DNA from: Cloacimonetes bacterium UBA5210
GTDB lineage: Bacteria; Cloacimonadota; Cloacimonadia; Cloacimonadales; Cloacimonadaceae
Direction: 5' to 3'
Length of the DNA stretch: 44,192 bases
NCBI GenBank assembly: GCA_002412625.1
Contig: DHVK01000039.1
Span: 1 to 44,192, forward strand
Shown: piece after piece, positions 7,639 through 16,252 of the stretch
Position numbering within the stretch: position 1 is the stretch's first letter
Layout of the letters: the number at the start of each line of letters is the position of its first letter
Program-made: the position numbers and the translations under genes
Notes under the pieces: generated by a model
Seen by the model: the letters and a program-made list of their open reading frames with translations, nothing else
Told to the model about the DNA's origin: nothing
Databases searched by the model: none

Positions 7639-9031
7639 GAAATCCTCTGTCCTGAGCGATACGTTGTGCTGTGCTGAGATTTCTGGGTAATGCTACTTTG
7701 TGGATACGGTAGCGCTTTTCCAGTTTTGCCATTACGGAAATCATCGCAAACATCAGCATTAGTTGATAGAAATTGTTAGTTTGTTTCAGCACCCACTCCA
7801 GCGTGGATTCCAGATATATGGCCAGCAAACCTCCTGAAAGACCAATCGCAAAATAGTGATAATCAGTACCACGATAGCGGATCATATTCAGGATGTTTTG
7901 GAAGTAAAAGTAGAAGATAAAGGCCAGAAAAATAACCAAGGTGTGCCAACCGGATTCTGCCGCGATCATCAAGAATATGGTTTCGACCAATCCGTTCTTT
8001 TCGTCCTCATCTTCCGGGTTGTGCATTTCGATGTGGCTGCTATATTGCCAGGGAGGGTTTATCTTGATCCCGAAGTTATTCAAACCTACCCCCAAGACTT
8101 TATCATTTGCCATGTTCACGGCAGCAATCGCCAGATCCCGACGTACATTCGCCGATTCCGGTGAGGCGGTGCGAAACCGCTCACTGATGGAATTCCAGGC
8201 CCGGGCCATAATCGCCAAGGAAATAATGATCAACAGAGCAGTAACCACCACTTTCTTGGTGGTCACACTACTAAAGAATGAGAGCCCCAGGACGATTGAC
8301 ACTGCCATAGCATAGAGCACCAACCCCGCGCGCGACAAGGTGGAAATAATGGAAACGGAAGTCATGGCAAACAATAGCAACCAGAAAGAAAACTTCAGAA
8401 AACTAATGTCCCTTTTATTCAAAAGAAAGGCAAAGATCAGAGAGCCGAGAACAATGCTGTACATCACCAGAGAATTCTGATGCGGGAATGGTCCGTAGGA
8501 TTGGAATCTGCCTTCCCAATACTTCTGCTTTATTACTTCAGCAAAGATATAGATGGTGACGGCAGCAACTCCGGTCATGAAGTCGTTGAACTGCTCAAAG
8601 CTGTTCACATAGTTATACACTACATAGAAATAGAGAAACATCCGGGTCATTTTCCACAATTCAAAGTATGAGAACAGAGCCACCTGGGAGTTGATGATGG
8701 ATAGCGCACTGAACAAGAAATAGAGGAAGAAAAGCCAAGATCCGGGAGGAATCTGTAGCTTGAAGCTCTTTCTGCGCTTCAGGATCAGTAAAAAGATGAT
8801 CGAAGTGCAGATATCTACCAAACCGATTTCGAAGCCGCGTGAGGTTAGCCGAAAAGACTCTCGAGACACAAAGTTGATATCCTCCATACGCACGGTGAAG
8901 AACATCATCAGGAAAAAGATGACCCGCTCCACCTTGGGGTATCGAAGCGAGAGAAAATATCCCGCCGGAACTCCCACACACAAGGTGCCGAAAAATATGA
9001 TGTATTTCAGGTGCGATAATGCTTCAGTCAA
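7625..9031 (-). CDS. O-antigen ligase / Wzy-like polymerase family membrane protein
   Basis: 468 residues with about 12 transmembrane segments. It has the Wzy_C/WaaL-like arrangement: conserved TLSRAGLVLYAMA before the large periplasmic loop, and GVGLNNFGIKINPPW ... HNPEDEDEKNGLVETIFLMIAAESGW in the loop, resembling the 'GxGxxNF ... H(N)xYL...AExG' pattern of the family. With Wzx and the copolymerase nearby it is probably the Wzy-type polymerase, but polymerases and ligases cannot be separated by sequence alone. It precedes the small membrane protein with a 14-base overlap. Confidence 0.82.
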   Translation of the reverse strand: MTEALSHLKYIIFFGTLCVGVPAGYFLSLRYPKVERVIFFLMMFFTVRMEDINFVSRESFRLTSRGFEIGLVDICTSIIFLLILKRRKSFKLQIPPGSWLFFLYFLFSALSIINSQVALFSYFELWKMTRMFLYFYVVYNYVNSFEQFNDFMTGVAAVTIYIFAEVIKQKYWEGRFQSYGPFPHQNSLVMYSIVLGSLIFAFLLNKRDISFLKFSFWLLLFAMTSVSIISTLSRAGLVLYAMAVSIVLGLSFFSSVTTKKVVVTALLIIISLAIMARAWNSISERFRTASPESANVRRDLAIAAVNMANDKVLGVGLNNFGIKINPPWQYSSHIEMHNPEDEDEKNGLVETIFLMIAAESGWHTLVIFLAFIFYFYFQNILNMIRYRGTDYHYFAIGLSGGLLAIYLESTLEWVLKQTNNFYQLMLMFAMISVMAKLEKRYRIHKVALPRNLSTAQRIAQDRGFHAGH

Positions 9032-9102
9032 CCAATACTCTCCAAGTCCGGTTCGCTTTGCTCATATCCGGCAGCCCATATTTAAACCAGCCTTTTGGCA
9101 GG

Positions 9103-10167
9103 CTAGTTGTTTCCCCGAATATCCTTGTACATTTCACGCAGCAGATATCCGGATTGAATGGCTTGCAAGCTCGGAAGCGCGTAGTTTACCACTTCGTTCC
9201 ATTTCGCAATGGGGTGTTTGGGGATATAAACGATATCGTTTGGCTTTAACCGAAAATCTCGTACCTTGGCCTTCAGGATGTCTTTGGTGTTTATCTTGAA
9301 CAAGCGAGGGTGGGACAGGTTTCCCCGGATCACATAGATGGTGGATTGCGCGGAGCTCTTGAAGCCCTGGGCAAAGGTGATGCTCTGCAGCAGAGTCATG
9401 TTTTCCTGGAAGAAATAGTGCCCTTCCTGGTTTACTTCACCGATTACGTAGATCTCGCGGTTGATGGCTGAGGGGATGTAGATGTAGTCCCGATCCAGAA
9501 GTGGGATGTTGTATAGCATTTTCCCGTTTTGAACCAGTTCCACAAAGTCTATGGGGAGGATTCTGTTTTCACGAATCATGAAGGTTCGCTCCAGGTCTGC
9601 CAGTTCCACAGAGTTGTTTTGAAACCAACCCAGCGCTAAGCCGCCAGCATCCGCCAGTGCATCCAGAATCCGCATCCGGCCTTGAATTTCGATGATGCCG
9701 GGATAGGTAACCTTCCCCAGGATGGTGATCGAAGAGCTACGTGCTTCAAAGGGGATTATCGATACCTTGGGGTGATGCAGATACGCCTTCAGCTTGTCTT
9801 CGATGATTACTGTGGCTTCCGGAATGGTGAGACCGGTAACGTCCACTTCTCCTACCAGGCGGAAGGACAGAGTGCCATCCTGCTTCACGATCACCGCGTC
9901 TGAATCCAATTCAGGTTCATCATATACATATATCTTCATTTTGTCGCCGGGCCCAAGAGTATAGGGCGGCAGGTCGATTTCGTTGAGCCTGTGCAGCTCT
10001 TCGATGGTTTCCTGAGTGGTCTGAGTAGCGAGATATGTCTCTTCCAGATATTCGGGCATGGCCTCCAGGTTCTCTTCGATATATGCGGTCTTGTTCGACG
10101 AACATGCTGAGAATGTAAGTAAGATCAGACATAGCGTGAGAAACGGAATAACATTAAGGAACTTCAT
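9103..10167 (-). CDS. Wza-like polysaccharide export lipoprotein with SLBB domains
   Basis: 354 residues from ATG 10167. This start is preferred over one 36 bases upstream because GGAGAG lies just before it and a lipoprotein signal follows (NVIPFLTLCLILLTFSAC, Cys22). The Poly_export domain begins at PPYTLGPGDKMKIYVYDEPE and includes QDGTLSFRLVGEVDVTGLT. Two SLBB regions follow: SSITILGKVTYPGIIEI and REIYVIGEVNQEGHYFF, ending with LKPNDIVYIPK. The family forms the outer-membrane export channel. It starts one base after the copolymerase stop, as expected for a Wza-Wzc pair. The C-terminal ~30 residues (ALPSLQAIQSGYLL) may form the membrane-spanning helix. Confidence 0.9.
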   Translation of the reverse strand: MKFLNVIPFLTLCLILLTFSACSSNKTAYIEENLEAMPEYLEETYLATQTTQETIEELHRLNEIDLPPYTLGPGDKMKIYVYDEPELDSDAVIVKQDGTLSFRLVGEVDVTGLTIPEATVIIEDKLKAYLHHPKVSIIPFEARSSSITILGKVTYPGIIEIQGRMRILDALADAGGLALGWFQNNSVELADLERTFMIRENRILPIDFVELVQNGKMLYNIPLLDRDYIYIPSAINREIYVIGEVNQEGHYFFQENMTLLQSITFAQGFKSSAQSTIYVIRGNLSHPRLFKINTKDILKAKVRDFRLKPNDIVYIPKHPIAKWNEVVNYALPSLQAIQSGYLLREMYKDIRGNN

Positions 10168-10168
10168 A

Positions 10169-12169
10169 TCAGTATCTCTCCGTGAAGAAGTCTTTGGGCA
10201 CATAGTTCAACACTCCATAGATGTTGTTCAATCCGCGATCCTTGATGAAGCTGACAGCCTTACGCAGGCTGTTTCGGCTACTGCGGTCAAATCTGCCCAC
10301 GAGCACGAGGGTGTCTCCGGCAGAGCAAATATCGGTAAAGAGCTGGATGTTATATTCGTATTCAAACAACTCCCAGACAACGTAGTCATAGGCATTAAAA
10401 TGGCTAAGCAGGCTTCGCATCCGCTCAGGCTCCATCACGGTGCTGAAGGTGCTGTCATCCACCAGGAAGTAGGCATGATGAATCTGGCGGTCCGCAGTGT
10501 CCAGCCTGATGGTGTCTGATCTCTGATACAGCCAGTCGTTCAGCAGATATGGGCTCAAATCCGGATTAGTTTCCAGAAGTGAGTCAATATATAGAATTCG
10601 CTTGTTTTGCGTGGAAAGCATGCGGATCACTTCTTTTGCGATAAAGGACTTACCTGTTTCGCGGATATCGCTGCCAAAAAAGATAACCGGGGTTTGAGGA
10701 GATTCGGTATGGTGTAAGATGTTTTCCACCAGAACTTGCAGATTGCGATAGAAGATCTTTTCTTCCACCTGATGCTCGTCCGGCAAGACTCCGCAAAGAG
10801 GGATCTTAACCCCTTCGTGGAAATCCTTGGCGCTCTTGGTTCGGGTATCCAGAATCTCTTTGAACACGATAAACATACTTGATCCGATAAACACAAGCAT
10901 CCCGACAACCACAACGATTAACTTCCGACGGCCGCTTTCGGGGAATGTCGGAGCTTTGGCGGATTCAAGGATCTCGTAATCGCTCACATTGGATTGCATG
11001 GCCATTCTGGATTCTGCCAGGCGGCTTTCTACCAAACGCAGGATGTCGCGGTTCAGCTCCAGCTGGCGCTCCACTTCAAAGAATTCTTTTTGGATCTGGG
11101 TCAGGTTCTCCAGAGAAGCCCGGATCAGGTTCACTTCCTTTTGGAATTCTTCGTTCATACGGATTGCGCCCCGGCGTTCGGCCTCAAAGCGGGATTTATC
11201 TACCGTATAGACCTCTGTGAGTCCGCTGGGACCCCAGGTTACCGCTTCCGGGAGATCACGATTGTTTGTCTGCATCGTCTTCTTCAGCTCATTGATCTCC
11301 GAGATCACTTTGCGCACCTTGGGGTTATCGTTCGTATAGCGAGATTTCAGCAGTTCCAGATCTTTCTCCAAGGCCAAAAGCTTCTTTTCGTCGGTGGCTG
11401 TGTAGGTCCAGGTTTGGATCACTTCTTCCGGAAGAACGGAAAGTTTATCTTCCATTTCACCGATTTTACTATCCATATCGCTGATCCGCAGCGAGTTCTC
11501 GATCATTTTGAGCTCAATCTCTTTTAGCTGGTCAAATTTGGTCTGGGTTTCGTGGGGAATCGAGATAACCCCATACTCAGCCCGATACTGCTCATATTGC
11601 TCTTCCAGATCCATGATGTTTGCCATGCGCTGTCTCTGCTGATCGATGTAGTATGTGTGGATCTTCATGGTGGCAGAGTTCAGGAGTTTGGTATTGTTCG
11701 CGATGAATGATTCTGCGGTGGTATTGGCAACAATGGCCGCCATTTCAGCATCATTCCAGGCCACCGAAAAGCGCAAGACATTGGACCTGTTTCCGCGCTG
11801 AACCTCAATTCGCCTAAAGAGCTGTTCAGTGCTAAGATCCAATTCCAGCTGCTGGATCACATCGTTCAGCACATCCCGGGTGCGTACGGTTTCCAGAATA
11901 GTGTTGATATCAAAGGTCTGATACAGGTATGGCATATCCACGGGCGTACTCATGTTTTTCGGGGCGCGGATGATGTAGCAATTTGCCTTCCAGGAAGGTA
12001 CAACTTTCACCTTGACCCAGACTACAGCGATGAGCAACGCCACAAATGTAACTACAAGGATGTATTTCAGTTTGTTCAAATAGACCCGGAGCAATATTCG
12101 GGGATCGATGATAATCGCAGGAGTTCCAGGTGAATTATCTGCTTCGTGGGTGTTCATATCATTTAGCAA
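10169..12169 (-). CDS. Wzz/GumC-type polysaccharide copolymerase with degenerate BY-kinase domain
   Basis: 666 residues. A TTG start at 12169 is chosen because GGAG lies 7 bases upstream; the ATG at 12157 has no such site. Transmembrane helices lie at ~36-53 and ~416-436 and enclose a long coiled-coil periplasmic region (~170-395), the Wzz/GumC layout. The cytosolic part resembles the P-loop of bacterial tyrosine kinases: Walker A GSDIRETGKS (499-508) and an A'-like ILYID (525-529). The Walker B position (YDYVVWELFEY, ~594) lacks the usual acidic D-x-P-P, and there is no C-terminal tyrosine cluster. Chain-length control is therefore likely; kinase activity is doubtful. Confidence 0.88.
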   Translation of the reverse strand: MLNDMNTHEADNSPGTPAIIIDPRILLRVYLNKLKYILVVTFVALLIAVVWVKVKVVPSWKANCYIIRAPKNMSTPVDMPYLYQTFDINTILETVRTRDVLNDVIQQLELDLSTEQLFRRIEVQRGNRSNVLRFSVAWNDAEMAAIVANTTAESFIANNTKLLNSATMKIHTYYIDQQRQRMANIMDLEEQYEQYRAEYGVISIPHETQTKFDQLKEIELKMIENSLRISDMDSKIGEMEDKLSVLPEEVIQTWTYTATDEKKLLALEKDLELLKSRYTNDNPKVRKVISEINELKKTMQTNNRDLPEAVTWGPSGLTEVYTVDKSRFEAERRGAIRMNEEFQKEVNLIRASLENLTQIQKEFFEVERQLELNRDILRLVESRLAESRMAMQSNVSDYEILESAKAPTFPESGRRKLIVVVVGMLVFIGSSMFIVFKEILDTRTKSAKDFHEGVKIPLCGVLPDEHQVEEKIFYRNLQVLVENILHHTESPQTPVIFFGSDIRETGKSFIAKEVIRMLSTQNKRILYIDSLLETNPDLSPYLLNDWLYQRSDTIRLDTADRQIHHAYFLVDDSTFSTVMEPERMRSLLSHFNAYDYVVWELFEYEYNIQLFTDICSAGDTLVLVGRFDRSSRNSLRKAVSFIKDRGLNNIYGVLNYVPKDFFTERY

Positions 12170-13310
12170 GTTCGTTCTCCATGGTTTTTCGGATATCGGT
12201 TATGGATTCAATCTCTTCCGGGATATCCCGATTCGAGAGCATCAGGCTGTATGAATGCGGAGCGTCCGGATGATAGCCATGCATTCCGGGGATTTCTGAT
12301 AAGCCCATATAGCTGGGGTTGATCAAAAATCCCTCGTTCATCAGGAAATAGACATCGCCAAACTTGCGATGCGGAAAGTAAACTCTGAGGCGTTTTAGCT
12401 CTTCTGTGGATACGATATAACCGTAATCAAGCGAGCGCAGCAGATCCATAATGGCACTTTCGGCCTCCTTGTTCAACCACCAGAAGCGAGCCATTGTGGA
12501 ATCGTAAAACGCCACATAATCCAGGCCATACTTGAAGCCCAATGCTTCAATATCGCGTTTCAGATCGTGAGATCCGGTCACCGGTGCCATACCGTGGTCA
12601 GAGATGACGTATAAGCTCACTTCATCATAGATGCTCGACGCAAATTGATAGAGCTTTGTGGTCTGCTCTTCCAGATACTTGAGTTTGCTCTGGGTTTCAT
12701 CCGAGAAGGGACCATGATTGTGCATCACACCGTCCAGCTTGGGCAGATACACATAGATGAACTCTGCTTGCCCTTCGCTGATTATTTTCTTGTTTTCCAG
12801 CAGGATCTGTTCTTCGCTATGCCGCCAATTTGAGCAATAATATGGGATCTGGTGGTTCACGCACCAGTCGAAGATGGTATCTGTAGCGAGAATCCCACCG
12901 GGGACAAAGTAGTCTTTCTTCTCCAGATAGTCGAAGTATGGCAGATAGGCAAAAGGCACGCTGTAAAGCTGGAAGTATCCAGTATATGAATGGACACGCC
13001 GGATGATTTTGCTGAGGTTGTGGCGCACTCTCCAGCGATCGAAGATCCGGGGAGGAAGCTTGGCCAGCAATTGCATACCCCGAAACGGTGAGTTCTCCGG
13101 GTCGTAATAAAAGCTGGACCAATGCAAATGTTCATCCGGGTATCTACCGGTCAAAATAGATGGATCTGCCGCCGAAGAAAATCCAAATGTGGTTTTCAGC
13201 TTGCGGCTATTGGGTGCAAGCTTCTCCAAAAAGCCATAGCGTTGGAAGATCTCCCATCCCAGCGCGTCGATAAAAACATACATGGCCAGTTTCTTCATCT
13301 CAATCCTCAA
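12159..13310 (-). CDS. Alkaline phosphatase superfamily / type I phosphodiesterase-like protein
   Basis: 383 residues, no signal peptide. Metal-site motifs of the superfamily are visible: FIDALGWE (Asp15), a nucleophile segment FGFSSAADPSILTGRYPDEH (Ser45 or Ser46 instead of the common Thr), YLPKLDGVMHNHG (Asp193, His197/His199), YVISDHGM (Asp238, His239) and GMHGYHPD near the C-terminus. Such enzymes cleave phospho- or phosphodiester bonds, or transfer phospho-groups. In this operon the target may be a nucleotide sugar or a phosphorylated glycan (inference). It overlaps the copolymerase by 11 bases and the upstream gene by 4. The lack of an export signal suggests cytosolic action. Confidence 0.8.
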   Translation of the reverse strand: MRIEMKKLAMYVFIDALGWEIFQRYGFLEKLAPNSRKLKTTFGFSSAADPSILTGRYPDEHLHWSSFYYDPENSPFRGMQLLAKLPPRIFDRWRVRHNLSKIIRRVHSYTGYFQLYSVPFAYLPYFDYLEKKDYFVPGGILATDTIFDWCVNHQIPYYCSNWRHSEEQILLENKKIISEGQAEFIYVYLPKLDGVMHNHGPFSDETQSKLKYLEEQTTKLYQFASSIYDEVSLYVISDHGMAPVTGSHDLKRDIEALGFKYGLDYVAFYDSTMARFWWLNKEAESAIMDLLRSLDYGYIVSTEELKRLRVYFPHRKFGDVYFLMNEGFLINPSYMGLSEIPGMHGYHPDAPHSYSLMLSNRDIPEEIESITDIRKTMENELAK

Positions 13311-14446
13311 TTGTATCTTTGCCAGAGCTTAATAAAGCTGGCTTTTAACTGTTCAAATTCTGTATTCGGCCCACAGCCCAATATGTCCGTGATATCCACG
13401 GAGCCGGAGCTTTGTTGAAACAAGAAGTAGGGGAGAGCAAGATAGAGACGGTATCTGGGGTATCTGCCATAAGCAGCCACAGAAAACCGCCTTAGTCTAA
13501 AATCCCGCGCGTTCAAAAGGAAGTTCTTCACTGAAAATCGATTCGTGCTGGATTCCAAGGCGCCGGCAAGGCTATCGTAATCATGGATGGGAGTATTCAG
13601 CTCTTTGGTCCATAGCGCGTAATACACTTCTTGCAGAGAGCGTATTGCGAGTTCCAGCCTGTTCTGCAGTACTTCAAAACTGAATTCCGGGATATGGGGT
13701 TTTAGCTTGAACTCCATAGCCTTCAACATTTCTGGTAACAGGGAGCTCGAAGCACAATAACTGCTAATATCTGTATTGCGGATCAGTTCAGCCCGGACGG
13801 ACACAGAACTATCGTAGTTACTTTCAGCAATCAGAATAGCCTCAGCAATAGCTTGAAAGGCTTTGTGGATATTCCGATTGATAAAGTCCAGCTCGTGCGC
13901 GGCGTCTTCGGCAGCAAGTTTTTCCTGGGCAAAATACAAGCCCATCGCGCGATTCAGGAGCAGGCGCAAAGCTTCTGTCAGCGGTAGCTCGGCCTTGGTC
14001 CAGTTTGGCAGAGCAGCAAGAATCCGGGGGTTACCCTGCACGACCCGATGCCCGTTTCGCAGATCAAAATACATCTGGCTAATCTTCATGTGGGGCAGCT
14101 TAGAGGCGCGTTGCGGTACCGAGAAATCCACATCAATCCCGTACTGCTCGCTTAGCTCCTCATGCAGGATCTGCAGTGCGTTCATCAGGGAGCGCTTCTG
14201 CAAGGGATTTATATCCTTGGTGAAGACAAAGAAATCAAGATCGTTATATGGCTTTTCCGTTTCGTTTTGCGCCAGAACTCCGCCTTCACCCCTGCCGTAT
14301 CCGCCGCCCAGAACCAATGCCGAGATCAGGGATTGGGGAATTTTTTGCTCAAATGCAGCTTTGATCCCGCTAAGCATGCGGCTCAGGCTTTCTTCAAAAG
14401 CGGAGCTTCCGCTGGCACTATAACGCTGCGCTATCATTTCGCTCAT
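13307..14446 (-). CDS. Nucleotidyltransferase-fold protein of unknown specificity
   Basis: 379 residues. The N-terminal region carries a Pol-beta-type nucleotidyltransferase signature: LVLGGGYGRGEGGV (~45-58), then NDLDFFVF (~68-75) as the D-x-D metal pair, and YGIDVDFSVP as the third acidic strand. The helical C-terminal half has no recognised domain; a late segment (DFRLRRFSVAAYGRYPRYRLYLALPYFL) looks amphipathic and might sit at the membrane. Its stop overlaps the phosphatase-like start by 4 bases, so the two are probably made together. Possibly a nucleotidyl- or phosphocholine-type transfer to a glycan, but neither substrate nor product can be read from sequence. Confidence 0.7.
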   Translation of the reverse strand: MSEMIAQRYSASGSSAFEESLSRMLSGIKAAFEQKIPQSLISALVLGGGYGRGEGGVLAQNETEKPYNDLDFFVFTKDINPLQKRSLMNALQILHEELSEQYGIDVDFSVPQRASKLPHMKISQMYFDLRNGHRVVQGNPRILAALPNWTKAELPLTEALRLLLNRAMGLYFAQEKLAAEDAAHELDFINRNIHKAFQAIAEAILIAESNYDSSVSVRAELIRNTDISSYCASSSLLPEMLKAMEFKLKPHIPEFSFEVLQNRLELAIRSLQEVYYALWTKELNTPIHDYDSLAGALESSTNRFSVKNFLLNARDFRLRRFSVAAYGRYPRYRLYLALPYFLFQQSSGSVDITDILGCGPNTEFEQLKASFIKLWQRYN

Positions 14447-14449
14447 TCC

Positions 14450-15847
14450 CTATTCAATGGTGGGACAACCATAGACAAGCCGTCTGAACAAGCTTCTCAC
14501 CAGTATTTTTATGTTGTAATGCGTGGATATTCTGTCGATGTACTCCAGTTCATAAAAGAGCTCAGCTTCCATATCGTCGGCTTTGACACTCTCTGCCAAG
14601 GAAAATGCCCCAGGGTTGTACACCGGTAAGTCCATGATTACTTTGCGATGTTTCACGGTATTGGTCAGCAAGCGATTGCCTACCAGATATATCGTGCCGG
14701 TTATCGCGGCTGCAAATACCTGATCGAACTTATCGAGGGACAAGCGCAGGAGCATTCTACCCCACAGGCTGCCCCGCAGCTTCTCCGCGTCCGTAAAAGT
14801 CTTGGTCTTCATATTCCGGTTGAGCAGTCTTTCACAGCGCAGCCCGCTAATAAATATAGTGTAAGGCAAAAACAAGATCAACCACGGGACCAGCATGATT
14901 GCGCAGAGTAGTAATGCTAGAATCCTCTGCACACAACGGTTAAAATAGGTGGTTACAATGCCCAGCTCCACCTGCGAGACCAACACCCGGTCGGTGATGT
15001 GGATTAGTTCACCGTTGAGTGCGTTGATCAGGTTACTCTTATACACGATTTTGTGGTCCAGATCCAGATCTCGCCCGATGTAGGTGTTATCGTACACGAT
15101 ACTATCGTTCACGCAGGTGTTTTCATCGATAATGACGTTGTTGCCTATGATGCTGCAGGGACCCACCAGAGTGTTTCTTTGAAAGTGGCAATCATTGCCG
15201 ATCATGATCGGTGGATGCAGTTCGGAACTATGCGGATAGATCAGGTTATAACCAAAGAAAGTATCTTTGTCGTTCGAATAGCCGGGCAGCACATACTTCT
15301 GATTGTGTTTGGCGAGGATGCTCATGGAGAGTTCATAATATTCCAGAATATTACTGATATTGTGAGAAACAAAGGAGCGGTTTTCCAACACGTCTTCGGC
15401 ACTCAAATCTGCAAGCTTGAGCCCCCTGGGAAGATAGATGAAGCGTTTGTCTTTGGTATAGAACTTTCCGGTGAACTCTTTTTCCAGAGATATCTGGCCC
15501 CGGTCGTATTGCAGAAAGAAGAATCCGTTCCATAGCAACAGATCATCGTCCTTGCAGAAAGAATAGTTCTTCAGATACACTGTTTTGAGGCTATCATTGG
15601 GATATGCCAGAGAAAAGCTGGTCTTTACTCCCCACTTTGCTCCATCTCCGATGAAAGACTCGATAGCTTTTGTCGATCCGTCTGACACGATGCGTATTTC
15701 ACTAACGTCCAACAGAGAAACAAAATCCATCGCGTATTCCAGCAAAGGCTTATTCACTATCTTCAGCAGATACGCCTCGACATCCGGAAAATAGTCCTTC
15801 AGCCAGGCGGTATCTTTGCTTTTGGCGTAGATCAAACAACGCATCAA
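14450..15847 (-). CDS. Fusion: degenerate sugar nucleotidyltransferase + hexapeptide repeats + degenerate sugar-transferase domain
   Basis: 465 residues in three parts. Residues ~1-200 resemble a sugar-phosphate nucleotidyltransferase (IVNKPLLEYAMDF at 30-42) but lack the G-x-G-x-R-x-x-P nucleotide loop. Residues ~213-270 are left-handed beta-helix hexapeptides (IGNDCHF, VGPCSIIGNNVIIDENT, YIGRDLDL). Residues ~300-458 align with the bacterial sugar-transferase domain: membrane helix ~305-335, WGRMLLRLSLDKFDQVF (362-378) where active enzymes have GRxLRxxSxDELPQ, YLVGNR where they have SLVGPR, YNPGAFSLAES for KPGIT-LW, and a final LEYIDR. Key catalytic residues appear lost. Likely a membrane scaffold or regulator; activity is doubtful. 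It lies 3 bases before the next gene. Confidence 0.72.
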   Translation of the reverse strand: MMRCLIYAKSKDTAWLKDYFPDVEAYLLKIVNKPLLEYAMDFVSLLDVSEIRIVSDGSTKAIESFIGDGAKWGVKTSFSLAYPNDSLKTVYLKNYSFCKDDDLLLWNGFFFLQYDRGQISLEKEFTGKFYTKDKRFIYLPRGLKLADLSAEDVLENRSFVSHNISNILEYYELSMSILAKHNQKYVLPGYSNDKDTFFGYNLIYPHSSELHPPIMIGNDCHFQRNTLVGPCSIIGNNVIIDENTCVNDSIVYDNTYIGRDLDLDHKIVYKSNLINALNGELIHITDRVLVSQVELGIVTTYFNRCVQRILALLLCAIMLVPWLILFLPYTIFISGLRCERLLNRNMKTKTFTDAEKLRGSLWGRMLLRLSLDKFDQVFAAAITGTIYLVGNRLLTNTVKHRKVIMDLPVYNPGAFSLAESVKADDMEAELFYELEYIDRISTHYNIKILVRSLFRRLVYGCPTIE

Positions 15848-15868
15848 ATCCTCACTTTCTCGATCTGC

Positions 15869-16216
15869 TCAATCGTCCCAGTCTTGCCCGAAGTTCATCA
15901 CGGCGGCTTCACGGTCATCAAAAATATGAAAAATCTTGTGTGCCCTGGTGATGTCAAACACCATGCGAGGTTTGCTCTGCAAGTTTGCGATATGGATATC
16001 ACCCCCTCCTTGCGAAGCAGATTTCAGGCAGGCAACAATAGTTCCCAGGCCGGTGCTGTCCACAAACTCACAATTGGCCATGTCAAACACAAAGTTCACC
16101 GCTTTGTCTGCTACCTCATCATACATGGCTCTCAGTTCCGGCGCGTTATAAGCATCAAGTCTGCCGGAAACTTCGATGATTCCCACGTTATTTTCTTGTA
16201 TAAAATTGAGCTGCAT
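15869..16216 (-). CDS. STAS-domain protein (SpoIIAA-like anti-sigma factor antagonist)
   Basis: 115 residues, the usual size of a stand-alone STAS domain. It shows the standard features: GIIEVSGRLDAYNAPELR near the N-terminus and FVDSTGLGTIVAC (51-63) with Ser54 as the expected phosphorylation site. Family members are switched by a serine kinase and phosphatase and then bind a partner. No kinase, phosphatase or sigma factor gene lies nearby. Its position between two sugar-transferase genes suggests it controls synthesis of this polysaccharide, as an inference. Gaps of 21 and 36 bases separate it from its neighbours. Confidence 0.88.
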   Translation of the reverse strand: MQLNFIQENNVGIIEVSGRLDAYNAPELRAMYDEVADKAVNFVFDMANCEFVDSTGLGTIVACLKSASQGGGDIHIANLQSKPRMVFDITRAHKIFHIFDDREAAVMNFGQDWDD

Positions 16217-16252
16217 TCCTTATCTCCTTATCCTGAGGCATTTTCTTCTATG

